From NCBI GenBank assembly GCA_030760725.1, contig JASWHV010000012.1:44051652-44115651 (forward strand): a stretch of 64,000 bases of DNA, in the 5' to 3' direction. A program made the position numbers and the translations under genes. Each line of letters begins with the position of its first letter. Positions within the stretch are counted from its first letter, which is position 1. Below the pieces are notes generated by a model. It was given only the letters and a program-made list of their open reading frames with translations, was not told where the DNA came from and searched no databases. Of this stretch, positions 50,401 through 61,279 are shown one piece after another. Source of the stretch: Neostapfia colusana (lineage: Eukaryota; Streptophyta; Magnoliopsida; Poales; Poaceae).

Positions 50401-51170
50401 CTTTAAGTACTTTATTGTGTGTTTTAGTTCTTGGAGAGCATGGTCTGCACTTGCATGTTTGGAACCATAGGACCTCACTAAGAGAGTTATTTTACGAAAT
50501 TCTGGTACTTCCATCTTCCAAGTTCATATATAACTGATAAACAGCTGAAGCGACAAGCAAAAGCACTTCCGACCAAACAAAAATGTGCGGATCATTCAAC
50601 GGGACACTTGTCTAATGAAAGATAGCATTACTGGTGCCGTACTCCGTGTCACCCAGGTCTTTGATGGTGACGAGCCCCTCGCCGCCGCCAGCCTTCTTCA
50701 GCGTGTCCCCGACCATGATAATCCTCGACTTCTCCGCGTTCCCCTGCCACCAATCACGCGCGTCACAAGGCGTCAGCCGCTGCCCCCCCATAGTCCATAC
50801 CGAGGTAGAGAGGCTCAGGCGGCCGCGGCGCCACACTTACCCCTTTCCTGAGCGAGTGGACGAAGACACGGCCGTCGACGCCCAGCGCGAACCGGACGCC
50901 GAGTGGCCGGTCCACCGTGACCATGTACTCGTTGAGCCGCATCCGCTCGCCCCCCGCCGTCTGCTGCTCTCCCTCCCGTCGGCCGCCGCCGGCCGCCGCC
51001 CACACCGCGGTTCCGGCCCGCCGCCGGAGCCTCGCCGGGGACCGTGAGGCGCATGAGAGCGCGCGGGCGCCGGGCGACGCCGATCTGGCGCGGGCGCCGG
51101 TGCCGGGGGACGCTTCGGTTGCCGTAATGGCGAGGGCTGCGGCCGGGAGGAGGTGGAGGCGGGCCGCCAT
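47425..51170 (-). CDS. LSF1: LSF1, plastid phosphoglucan phosphatase-like starch-turnover protein
   Basis: Ten exons on minus: 51170-50841, 50743-50643, 50167-49714, 49590-49519, 49409-49288, 48824-48609, 48475-48367, 48230-48118, 47917-47770, 47547-47425. They join in frame to 1788 nt, 595 residues, close to the family length. Residues 1 to ~70 are a plastid transit peptide. A PDZ-like domain follows (RPLGVRFALGVDGRVFVHSL, IIMVGDTLKK). The dual-specificity phosphatase domain has the CX5R loop CTTGYDR (Cys392, Arg398). A CBM48-like domain follows (VWNSGREGEDVELVGDFTSN, KGGPRYEAEVRLRHG, FIVGDQWRHS). LSF1 is needed for night-time starch breakdown and acts with beta-amylases on the granule. It is thought to work as a scaffold rather than as an active phosphatase. 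No break is seen, so the gene looks functional. Confidence 0.95.
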
Positions 51171-51704
51171 GACGGGGATCGCGGAGGAAATGGCGGCACG
51201 GGATCAGAGGAGGAGGAGGAGGAGGGAGTGGGATGCGAAGCGTGTGGAACCGAAGTGTGAGAGAGGCGGAGGCGTTTGGGAGTTTGCGCGGGCCGCCGCG
51301 GCGGTGGGGCCCGCCGGGCGGGAGGGGCGGTGCGGTTCGTTTCTGATACTTTTTCTTCGCTCGAGCTCGCGCTCGGGTCGCACGGCTTCCCGCCGCGCCA
51401 CGGCATAGCATCACGTGACGTGGCTTGCTACAAAGTACAGAGTGCTCTCATCACAGGCCTTGCCGATGCACGGTGGGCGTGCTCGGCCGTTCCACGAAGG
51501 GCTGGGGCTTCACGCGAAAAAACCGGGGTTGGCAGGCTCCATCGTAATGAAGCCCGTTCCAGTTCCGTGTAATGCCGGTCGATGGAGGCCTCTTCTCTTC
51601 TGTCACGCCTCGCGCGCGTGAGGAGGGCTATTTTCGGGCCATTGACAAGAATTGTTCCACCAAAAAATTATTCCAGCTTCACAAGAACTGTTCCACATAT
51701 ATAT
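51171..51704. other. LSF1 promoter region
   Basis: GC-rich, with CCGCC/CCTCC-rich blocks up to about 51370, then moderate GC. No TATA box is obvious. Long ORFs on both strands are composition artefacts. Confidence 0.5.
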
Positions 51705-51903
51705 GCCTTGTTTGGCACGGCTTAAACTTATTAAAAAACAGCTTGTCTGAAAATCTGGTGAACAGCAGGTTAAACTTATATCCTGCTTTTAGTTCATTCT
51801 GAGAAGGAGCTGCACTAATAAGCTGCTGGAGAAGCTGACTGTTTGGTACACCCGCAGCTTATTTTTATAAAAAAGTTGGTTCAGAAGTTGTGCCAAACAG
51901 GGG
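51705..51903. mobile_element. MITE-like element with TGTTTGGCAC inverted ends
   Basis: The left end GCCTTGTTTGGCACGGCTT and the right end (inverse) GCCCCTGTTTGGCACAACTT are inverted repeats around about 160 bp of non-coding DNA. No clear TSD. Confidence 0.65.
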
Positions 51904-51946
51904 CATAAACAATTTGTGCCAGATTCTTAAATACCATTCTATCATA

Positions 51947-52030
51947 TACTCTCTCTGTTCTGAAACAAATAACGTTTAAGACAACTAATAGTTGTCCTTA
52001 ACGTTATTTATTTCAGAACTGGAGCGAGTA
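51947..52030. mobile_element. Stowaway MITE (80 bp) with TA TSD
   Basis: Starts CTCTCTCTGTTCTGAAACAA and ends with the inverse TTTCAGAACTGGAGCGAG, both related to the Stowaway end CTCCCTCCGTTC. Flanked by TA at 51947-51948 and 52029-52030. It forms one long hairpin around TAACGTT / AACGTTA. Confidence 0.88.
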
Positions 52031-52544
52031 TTAGTTTAGTACAAGCATGCAATAGTTTGTTCCACATTCGTAAATAATTTGCTTCACTAGAACAATCGAT
52101 TTATAGCTTTTCTTCCTAAAGAATATGTTACAGGTGTACAACCAATTCATTCCAGCCTCTAAAACAATTGGTTCCACCGATACAACTTTTTTTGCGAGGG
52201 CCAATACAGCCGATTTATTCTCGCTACCTATAAAATCCGTTCCACAATTACAGTTCTTTTGTCCCAACCTTACATATTCTTATGTGTACTGGCTACCTAA
52301 ATATTTTTTTTGATAAGTATAAAAATAATTAATATATATATATATTAATATTATATAAAAGAACCTATTAAACTAAATGACAAACTAATAATAAAGGGAA
52401 GAAAAATCAGGAAGAGAGGAAAAGAATCACAAAATTAGGAAGTAAGGAAGAAGAATTCAAGTGTGGTAGATATCGAAGGCAAAGAGGACCAAACCAAACC
52501 CTTTCTCTATCGATCCAGAAAGGGGAATAGGCACTGAGGCAATT
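52031..52544. other. intergenic, AT-rich, nothing recognised
   Basis: Short ORFs only. Contains a TA-rich stretch near 52330. Confidence 0.4.
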
Positions 52545-53155
52545 CTTTGTTATTATAAAACTTCTAACATGTGGCTTTGACGGAATACCACTTTTAATAT
52601 GGACTTCGCTAAAATAGAATCCTAAACATTGATGCGCCGTTAAAATAGATTTATGATCTAATTTGAGCCATTTTATTTCTATTCTATTTTTAACCACGCA
52701 AAAAAAGATTGAATTATCCTTTTATGTTAAAAGATTGGTTGATCCTTCTCCCATCTTCTCCTGTTCTTTCTTTGTTGGCGTTGTAGTGTCGGCGGTCAGC
52801 CACCCCTCCCTCCATTGCCGCATCTGTGCCGCTGCCCTCCGCCCTCCATGTCACCTGTGCACTCCTCTCCGTCCGGTCACCCCTACTATGCCCAACAGCC
52901 CCCTTCTGCATCGTGTGCGCCTGCCCCTAATTCTATTTTATGTGGGATGGCTGTCAAAAAAAATGAAAAGAGACTATGGGGTAGTATTGTCCTTTCATGT
53001 GACATGGCTGCCAAATTAGAAAAGAAAATTAGTTAAATTAGGTCATAATTCTATTTTAACAACACATTAATGTTGAGAGTCCTATTCTAGCGAAGCCCAT
53101 CTGTGAGTGATATTCTATCAAAGCCACATGTTAGGAATTTTATAATAGCAAAAAG
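52545..53155. mobile_element. long-TIR element with a GC-rich core
   Basis: About 110 bp at the left (CTTTGTTATTATAAAACTTC, AACATGTGGCTTTGA, ACTTCGCTAAAATAG) recur inverted at the right end (GCTATTATAAAATTC, AACATGTGGCTTTGA, GCTTCGCTAGAATAG) with substitutions. The core 52750-52930 is Cys/Pro-codon rich and differs in composition. Long TIRs suggest a MULE-type non-autonomous element. No TSD was found. Confidence 0.7.
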
Positions 53156-54475
53156 CTCAGCGGGGAGGGGTGGTCGAGGTGGGGCGTGTGGGTCAGCCAT
53201 GGAGCGCAGAGGGAAGCTGAATTGGGCCGTCGCTGGAGCCGTGGGGGATCTGACCAGGATGGTCAAGCATAGATAGATATTCCCACTCGTGCTGGAGTCG
53301 GCGGTTCAGCACGTAGATGGTGGACAATCAGTTTTTGCCATGAGCAATGACATATCTGCCTTGTTGTAACAACTGGATAAGTGAAGCTTTATCTGAGAGT
53401 GGAAAAACAGGTATATACTTGCATAACTGAGATAAGAGCATAATATGGTGTTATCTGGGATTAAGCAAATAATATGATTGTAAGAAGCTACCTTCAACAT
53501 TATCCTAGGGACAATGAGTTGTTCAATACATCAAGATTGTATATGTTGATCTTGTTATTGCATATGAATTTGTTGTAATTATTTGTCCTTCCATAACTAC
53601 GCAGTTGTACTGTTAGGAGTTTGATATGTGATACTATACATATGGACTTGAGTGGTAGGCTCACCTTTGTATGAAATTGGTGAATAGATCCAACTCATCC
53701 ATGTCAACCACCTAAAAAAAGGCCACCCGATTCGGGCTACCAACAAAAAATTGGGCCACCATATCCACCCTACCAAACATTTAGGGTGGATGACCTCATG
53801 CCATAAAAAAAAAACTTGGTTGTTATCACCGATCTGCCTTTGCCCTCCAACCAAACGAACACCATGTTATACCCTGGTGCACTGACATTAGGTGAATAAA
53901 AATTATGCACTAATTTCTTCATATCTTGCCATATATTACAAAAATAAAACTTGTTTGATGGCAGTGGAACGTGCACCACCCCTGCCTCATCTCTAGCGTC
54001 GCCAGTGAAGGAAATGAAAATGTGTAAACTTTTACTATAACATTTCTGGATCAACAAAAAGTATATTTAGTTTCATAATAACTGTAGTTATACCATTTCA
54101 ACTTCAGCCAGATGCTACACCACCAAGGGGGGGGGGGGGGGGGGGGGAGGGATGCATTTTCTTGTAATTCGTCTATTTCCAGCTGTACATGTCATTTACA
54201 ACAACTGATGATAGGGATACTATGGTGATTAAAACTGAAGAGAGGCATATGAGATTGAGGCCGGTGTTGGCTCATTTCATCCCTACTGGATTCAGCTGTT
54301 TCTTCCGAGTGCCTCCTCTTCGTTTTCCGTTCACAATATCTAATTTCAGCATCTTTCTTTTTCACATTGATTTTCCATAATCCTACTAAGCTTTTGCTAT
54401 CTTCAATTTGTCTCTGACTAATCACAGACAAATAAGGCTGGACGAGCAACTGACCATAGATATATATCTACAAAG
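53156..54475. other. intergenic, no gene recognised
   Basis: AT-rich, with no domain-bearing ORF. Holds a 21-nt G run at 54127-54147. Confidence 0.4.
54127..54147. repeat. 21-nt G homopolymer
   Basis: Uninterrupted G run within AT-rich DNA. Confidence 0.95.
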
Positions 54476-55071
54476 TAGAGATGACAATGGATACCTATTA
54501 CCTGCATACCGGTGTATATCCGATCCTACGAGTACGAATTTGAGTGTGAATTTAAATCTGCGGGCATGGTTTCGGGTAACAGATAAAATCTAATGGATAA
54601 TTCTTATCATTTAAAAAATGTCATGTCCATATCCGCATAGCCGTACCCGAATATTTACCTCAAATCTCATGTAATATTATATAAATACCCGTGGCAACGG
54701 CTAATAAGAACCTAAATTTCCATGGGCATTGATTTTTGAATATTTCAGAGCTAGCATAATTATACATTTACGTCACTATTTGATCATGAATATTGGTTTC
54801 TTGATTAGACTACTTAGCATGCACTTTCATCGTAGTGTTATTCTAGTATTTTTTTCTATTTTTATATAAAGTTACTTCAGTGTTATTTACAAATAATGTT
54901 ACTTCTATTTAATGCATTCCCAGTGTAAATTTTATACGAATAAGTGTTTGCTACGGATGAGAAATAAGGGCAACATTTTTTACCCGTTGCAGTTAAAGAA
55001 TACGGTTTGGGTACGGGTAGGCAAGAACAATATACACAGATATTTTACCTATTGCCATAGAGCCCTAGTGA
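54476..55071. mobile_element. decayed hAT-like element of the GATGGCAA family
   Basis: Begins TAGAGATGACAATGGATACC and ends (inverse) TAGGGCTCTATGGCAATAGG. Inside are TACCCGAATATTTACC and TTGGGTACGGGTAGGCAAG blocks like those in 44704-45606. No TSD found. Confidence 0.55.
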
Positions 55072-55856
55072 ATTAATATGGTATACTCATTTGCATTTTT
55101 GCAATCTTAAGACAAAAATCATGCACAGAAAAAAACATTTCAACTGTTACAAGTGTCCCGCCTTTGAGTAACTGCGCAAGGTGGCACAGCACAGATTACC
55201 TCATCTTTTCTGAGGCAACCCACACCAAAAGCTAAATCAAGCTACTATATCAGAGTACTTGGACTTCAAATCAACTGTTGAAGTCGGCCGAATTTCTGAA
55301 TGTGCACTGTTAAACGATGCATCTACATCTACTGACGAATTTAGGTTGGACTCGGTAATAGGAAAAAAAAATCAAATCAGAGTAGAGCAGAAAGAATGAT
55401 CCCGAGCATAGGAGTAAGGTCAGACACCGTCAGGCAGTTGGATATCAAATGTGTCCGAACTCCAAAATAAGTTCCCTACTATACAGAATGTTATGGGAAT
55501 CATATACACAGTTCCCTTCATGAGGTACGTCAGGTTATGCAATCCGCGGCAACCATGACAACTCCCATCTGACAAGGAAAAAATGTCCCAGTGGGTTGCC
55601 ATATACCCGTGGCAGGATTGCTTGAAGCTCTTTCCATTTGACAGTGATACTCTGAACTCGGATCTATAATTATTAGTATATAAACCCAAGATGCACACAA
55701 TAATTTGTCTAACATCCAACTTGCTCATATACACTGCCTTTTGTTCCATGGTTAACGTGAACTCTGAACTCTACTGTACGTTAGATAGGACCATGCTATA
55801 CGTTAGATAGTATGCACACTGAACATACCATTCAGTAACACCTCATACCAAAGTCA
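55072..55856. other. 3' flank of the P4-ATPase gene
   Basis: Probably includes its 3'UTR. The 109-aa minus ORF at 55420-55749 has no recognisable domain and is not called. Confidence 0.4.
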
Positions 55857-58720
55857 TCAACATTTTCTGGAGTCAGCTCTCTGAACTTGCTCATGGTACG
55901 GAGGGTAAAACAGTGACTGCACTATTTTGTAAATAAAGAATGGGAGCAAGGCTGTCACAACAATTATTAGAGTGGATAGCCAGTAGATAGGGCTCGGTGC
56001 ACAAGCTTCCAAGAAAACATGATAGGCACTGGTTGATATTGCCGCAGGAAACATGCCATAAATGATCAGAAACATGTACCAAATCAGTATGCTGCCCCAG
56101 ATGACAAAGTGCTGTATCCAAGTGAAATAGCTGATGTAGAGTGCCAACTGGCAATTCACCGTCCATACGACACAAGTATACATGGTCACTCCAAGTATGT
56201 CGAATCCAGCAACACGACCATCGAGTCGGACAGACTGAATGAGAACAGCATTGATGGCACCAAAGTATATTATTATCGAACAGCACATCCCATTTAACAT
56301 CCAACTGAGTATTCGGGACCAACTGAATAGTGTATTATTCACACCATCTAGATGCAATGAAGGGACCTGCAATTTGCAATGGAATAAAACATTGATTAGG
56401 ACCGGAAGGAAATAAACCTGCACAAGCACTGAAAAGACTCTAAGGCGAGCTCCAATAAATATGGCAGGAATTTTGTACCTTGAGGCACACACGAGAGGAG
56501 ACATCTTTATCGAATACACCAAGTGCAATGACAGGGAGAGATGTGAAGGCAACATTGTAGAAAGATATGAACCAATCGTTGTAAGCAGGTTGGGCTGAGA
56601 ACATAGCATGAGCCTCAAACCAAAAAAGCGTAAGGCCAAATGTAATGTTCTTGAAGAAAATATAGCAGATCTGTACATGTAAAAAAAAATAATGCAGATT
56701 GTTCAGATATTGCAAGGGCATAACTAAGAATCTGCAAATGACATGACGAATTCAAGTATATAGTAGTTCAGCACATCAGAAACAGAAAGAAATTAGAAAA
56801 TTACATTGAGAAAACGTCAATATCTGGTTTATCAAAATTGTGGGCACAAAAATCAGTCTATTTGGGAGGTGAAGATAAATAAAGACAATATATACTTCTC
56901 AATGGACTAAAAAAACTGAAGTTATGAGAAATATATTGGTAATTTCTTTTTGGGAGGGTGATCTATTATACCACGATACATCTTACTACCACCAGTCCAG
57001 TATTAATATTATCCTGAAATGTATCCAAACTTATAAAACTTTCATCACCACTACTTACACAAGAATTTATGTTTTTGCATCAAAATTATACTGGTCATTT
57101 TATAATTCTATATCAGTATCATTGAACCTATCGTTCAAAAGTATAATGGAGCAGTGTACTGGAGGCCATGTTTGTGGTCCTAAATGACAAGCAAAGAAAC
57201 TGGAGGGAGTAGTTAACTAAAAAGTGAAGGAAGCAGAAGAGGAAGCAATTTACCATAGCTGCAATTCGGCGATAACACCAATGACCATGCACAAGAAGTA
57301 ACCGCTCCAGAAAACGAAACTGAGCTATTGCAAAGTCACTCGCCATCACAGCCTGTAACATAAAAAGCAGAGTTGGATGTTAGATAATTCTCTCAAAAAA
57401 ACAACTGATGGTACACAATATAAAGATAATACTACAATCAGTGCTTTAAGGACAGGAGAAACAGCAAGCTGCTAGTTTGAGAAAAACTTTAGAAAATATT
57501 AATTCAATTGAAAAGGTTGTCAGACTTCGGAGAGAAAACAACAACAACAACAACCACAAAGCCTTTGTCCCAAACACGTTGGGGACTTCGGAGAGAAAAG
57601 TTAACACATTTTTCTATCAGATATTAATTTCACAGTTTCAAAGCATCAAAACATCTCATGAGAAATATGACCAGATGATTCAAAATAATGTGAACAGGCT
57701 GTAGCTAGCATCCATCTAATGATTCCCATGTGACAGATGAAAAAAAGCCCTTGATGCACCAAAACCAGAAGGCAAGATTCTGCTAAAGTATTGGACGATG
57801 GCGCACGGTGGTGCCTCTCCCACACATATCCAAAAAGTATATCAAGATATATGGTTGACTGGTCATTAGACACAAACTTGGGTAACCCTCACTTCTAAAT
57901 GTAGTGCAGACTAAACTTCTTGTGGCAGGTAAGGACTTCCTTCCAACTGATTTCCATGTGAGTAAACTTTCAGGTCTCATAAGCAAAAACGCGAAACATT
58001 CTAACTGCAGTTTTTTTTGTTACATTTCAAACATTGATACATAGGCAAAAGCCATAACCAGTGTTTAGAAGGTGTTGCCTAGTTGGCGTCCAGGCGCTCT
58101 GGCCTGGACGCCATGGCTGGTCGACTCGCCTGGCCACTTCTGCCTCACAGGCTGCCGTCTGGGCACCATGGCCGGTCGCCTAGGCGTCCAGGCGCCGTTT
58201 TAAACACTGGTCATAACTACAAAATGATGGTGACAAATTCAAATAATCAAATGAAAGAAAGTAGGCGTAGAAATAAAGACCTGCATTCCTTCAGCACCAC
58301 TTATTCCAACCCCAATGTCAGCCTCTTGTAGCATACCAACATCATTTGCTCCATCGCCAATAGCTAGGGTAGTCTTCCTTGTCCTAAGCTTAACCAACCT
58401 GGTTACCTACAATTGCATCAAGCATCTATAGCATTCAATGATGAATGTAAACATTTTCATGGACTACAAAGAAAACAATTAAACAAGAGCAATATGTAGA
58501 GGTTGTTACAAACCAGAGCTTTCTGTTTTGGAGAAATCCGGCAACACAAAACAGATGCACAATCAACTGCTAGATCAAGAAAGGACTCCTTAAGGCTGCC
58601 CGAGAGAGCATGTGTTAGAGCATTGCCATCAATAATAAGAGCAAACAGAGTTGAGTTTCCTTTCAGTGAAATCTTTCTCCTAGCGTCTTGTAATTTTCTA
58701 TCAATTTCATCATGGGGAGC
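55857..58720 (-). CDS. ALA: P4-type ATPase (phospholipid flippase), last five coding exons
   Basis: Exons on minus: 58720-58514, 58406-58281, 57352-57254, 56670-56479, 56366-55857. They join in frame with GT-AG borders to 1134 nt: 377 residues and TGA at 55857-55859. The first has [20 protein letters not shown] and [11 protein letters not shown]. The second carries the P-type hinge motif GDGANDVGM and ISGAEGMQ. The third has [19 protein letters not shown]. The fourth and fifth hold the membrane part with [29 protein letters not shown] and [16 protein letters not shown]. This is the C-terminal third of a flippase of about 1200 residues, which moves phospholipids to the cytosolic leaflet. The sequence is closest in style to the ALA8-12 group. 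The N-terminal part with DKTGT lies beyond the copia element, outside the window. The short C-terminus should be checked. Confidence 0.9.
57523..57599 (-). mobile_element. 5'-truncated retroposon tail (RTE/SINE-type) with 16-bp TSD in a flippase intron
   Basis: Direct repeats GACTTCGGAGAGAAAA lie at 57523-57538 and 57584-57599. The 45-bp insert reads on minus CCAACGTGTTTGGGACAAAG, GCTTTGTGG and a (TTG)n tail. This 3' end is widespread in plant genomes, probably from RTE-type LINEs or a SINE sharing their tail. Confidence 0.85.
58051..58217. mobile_element. hAT-type MITE in a flippase intron
   Basis: Element 58059-58209 (151 bp) begins CAGTGTTTAGAAGG and ends GTTTTAAACACTG. Imperfect 8-bp TSD GCCATAAC / GTCATAAC. 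The GC-rich interior carries repeated GGCGTCCAGGCGC. Confidence 0.8.
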
Positions 58721-58792
58721 CTACATAAGCAGATACAAGAAGTTAGAAACAGTAGAACATAAATGATGTAGTCTGATCTTATGCCTCTCATC

Positions 58793-59044
58793 TGTTGCCC
58801 CACTATGCATTTTTTTTGAACTTACGGCAGCCCTAACCTAGATTTGCCTCCCAACTCCCAAGAGGAATTGGTGCTTGAAACACCCTTTACCAGCCAAGCA
58901 AGTGTTCATTCCCGCCCACTAGGCATGTAGGCTACTAAGATGATATAATAATATCAATTGGAAGGGTATTTTTGTCAATTAGGGTTTCCAATAGAATATG
59001 CAGAGTACATATAGCCCTACACTTCACATATACACATTCCAACA
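58793..59044 (-). repeat. 3' LTR of the copia element
   Basis: Starts TGTTGCCCCACTATGC, ends ACACATTCCAACA, and is followed by CCCCCCCCCCGC, the polypurine tract on the coding strand. Confidence 0.9.
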
Positions 59045-59060
59045 CCCCCCCCCCGCAGTC

Positions 59061-60714
59061 CTAACATCTAGCCACGGCAGATGTTGAGGCTGGACCGAAA
59101 CTCGGAGAACAACGACAAAGGGAGACCCTTCGTGAAGATGTCGGCAACTGCAACGTCATCGGAACGTGGAGGAGACGGACCTCGCCACGGGCAACCCGCT
59201 CACGAACAAAGTGAAGATCAATCTCCACATGCTTCGTGCGCTGATGCTGGACTGGGTTGGTGGCGAGGTAGACGGCACTAACGTTGTTGCAGTAGACCAA
59301 CGTGCTCCGGGCGATGGGGGAGTGGAGCTCCTGAAGCAGCTGCTGGAGCCAGAAAGTCTCAGCCACGCCGTTGGCTACGGCGTGGTACTCTGCCTCAGCG
59401 CTCGAGCGTGACACCACGGGCTGCCACTTTGAGGACCAGGAGACGAGGTTGCCACCCAGGAAGACGACGTAGCCAGAGGTGGACCGACGGGTTTCCGGGC
59501 AGCCCGCTCAGTCAGCGTCGGTGTAGACGACCAGCTCAGAGGCTGAGTCACCCCGAAGAAGGAGGTCGTAGTCGAGGGTGTCGCGCAGATACCAAAGTAT
59601 CCGCTTCACAGCAGTGAAATGCGGCTCCTGTGGATCATGCATGTGAAGGTACACCTGCTGAACTGCATAGAAGATATCCGGTCTGGTGAAGGCAAGGTAT
59701 TGGAGAGCACCTGCAAGACTTCTGTAAATAGTGGGGTCAGCAACAGGAGCGCCGCCGGCGCAGGAGACCTTCGCCTGGGTGTCCACCGTAGTAGAGCACG
59801 GCTTGCAGTCAGCCATGCCCGCTCGCCGGAGGATGTCCAAGCAGTACATTCGCTGGTGAAAAAACAGGCCGCTCGATCGGTGCTCGATCGTCACGCCCAG
59901 GAAGTGCTGAAACTGGCCCAAGTCCTTCATCGTGAACTCCCACTGCAGGGCAGAGATCGTGCGCTGAAGGAGCGCCGAGCTATACGCCGTGAGGACGATG
60001 TCATCGACGTACAGGAGGAGGTACACAGTGTCCCCCTCACGGCCGTAGGCGAAGAGCGAGGTGTCCGACTTGGCCTCGACGAAACCGAGCGAGGCCAGGA
60101 AGGAGGCGAACCGGCTGTACCAAGCCCGAGGCGCCTTCTTCAGACCGTACAGAGACTTGTTCAGCCGGCAGACCATGTCTGGGCGAGCTGAATCAACGAA
60201 CCCTGTCGGCTGACTGCAGTACATCGTCTCCGTCAGCGTGCCGTGGAGGAAGACGTTCTAAACGTCCAACTGGTGGACAAGCCAAGAACACGAGAGAGCC
60301 AACGACAGAACGGTCCGAACCGTCGCCGGCTTCACCACCGGGCTGAATGTCTCATCGTAGTCGACACCAGGGTGTTGAGTGAAGCCCCGAAGGACCTACC
60401 GAGTCTTGTACCTCTCCAAGGACCCATCCGCCTTCTGCTTATGCGTGAATACCCACGTGCCCGTGACAATATTGCCACGACCAGGACGGGGAACCAAGTC
60501 CCAGGTCTGGTTGGCAAGCAGGGCCGCATACTCTTCTTCCATAGCCCGACGCCAGTTGGGATCAGCGAGGGCACTACGGACAGAAGAGGGGATAGGCGAG
60601 ATGGGTGAAGAGGCAGGCGGTGGGGAGATCGTCGAGGAGAGAACGACCCCAGAAAACCGCTCCACCAGATGGAGAACCCCAGCTGCCCGTCAGGTCACCA
60701 TCGGGTGGACGTGA
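59061..60714 (-). pseudogene. copia reverse transcriptase and RNase H
   Basis: On minus from about 60665: WRRAMEEEYAALLANQTWDL, GTWVFTHKQKADGSLERYK, then a stop in place of Trp, [18 protein letters not shown], and a second stop in VHQLDV-NVFLHG. Then come SLYGLKKAPRAWYSRF, the intact catalytic LLLYVDDIVL, KDLGQFQHFLGVTIE and SLAGALQYLAFTRPDI. RNase H follows after a stop in place of Gln near 59506: VSRSSAEAEYHAVA and HQRTKHVEIDLHFV. All copia blocks are present in order. Point stops are the main damage. Confidence 0.92.
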
Positions 60715-60845
60715 CTGGGGTCTTGATGGAGCAGTGGGGGGTGGTACACCAGAGACTCAGGGCGGGAAGAGGTCGGTGCACCAACCCGCGCTCGTCGCTG
60801 ATAGACAAGAACGAGGTCAGCGTACCGCGACGCCGAGGCCACACG

Positions 60846-61110
60846 GGGCGCAGCAGTCGACGTCGGGGACATCGGGGCCGTGCGTGGCGCAGCGGGCGAA
60901 GTCGGGGACGCCGGGGCCGCGCGTGGCGCAGCAGGCAGCGTCGAGGACGTCGGGGCCACGCGTGACGCAGCAGGCGACGGCGGGGATGCCGGGGCCGCGT
61001 GTGGCGCAGCGGGAAATGCCGGAGGCGCTGGGGCCGCACGTGGCGCAGCAGAAGACGCCAGGGTCGTCGGGGCCGCGTGTGGCGCAGCGGGCGACGTCGG
61101 GGCTGCGCGG
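60846..61110. repeat. 39-bp minisatellite in the copia pol linker
   Basis: About 6.7 units of GGCGCAGCRGGCGACGTCGG plus GGACGYCGGGGCCGCGYGT. In frame they give 13-residue Ala/Pro/Ser/Thr repeats (TSPAAPRAAP) between integrase and RT. Confidence 0.92.
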
Positions 61111-61279
61111 GGCGCAACCGGTGAATAACCTGCAGAGGGTAAAGACCAAGGTCGCTGGATAGGAGCGGCCTCGGGGTCAGTAGAAAAATGGGAATCCAAC
61201 TCAGCGATAGAGTCAGAGGACGAAGTGGAAAAGGGAAAGGAAGACTCGTCGAAGACGACGTGTCGAGAGACCAAGATAC

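Noticed and set aside
50585..51572. Many overlapping long ORFs on both strands around LSF1 exon 1
   Set aside because: High GC removes stops. Only the frame starting at 51170 continues into the spliced LSF1 exons.
55420..55749. 109-aa minus ORF downstream of the flippase gene
   Set aside because: No recognised motif and no splice link to the gene. It probably lies in or past the 3'UTR.
59619..60608. Long + strand ORFs opposite the copia RT
   Set aside because: Shadows of the GC-rich minus-strand pol frame. The minus frame carries the RT motifs.
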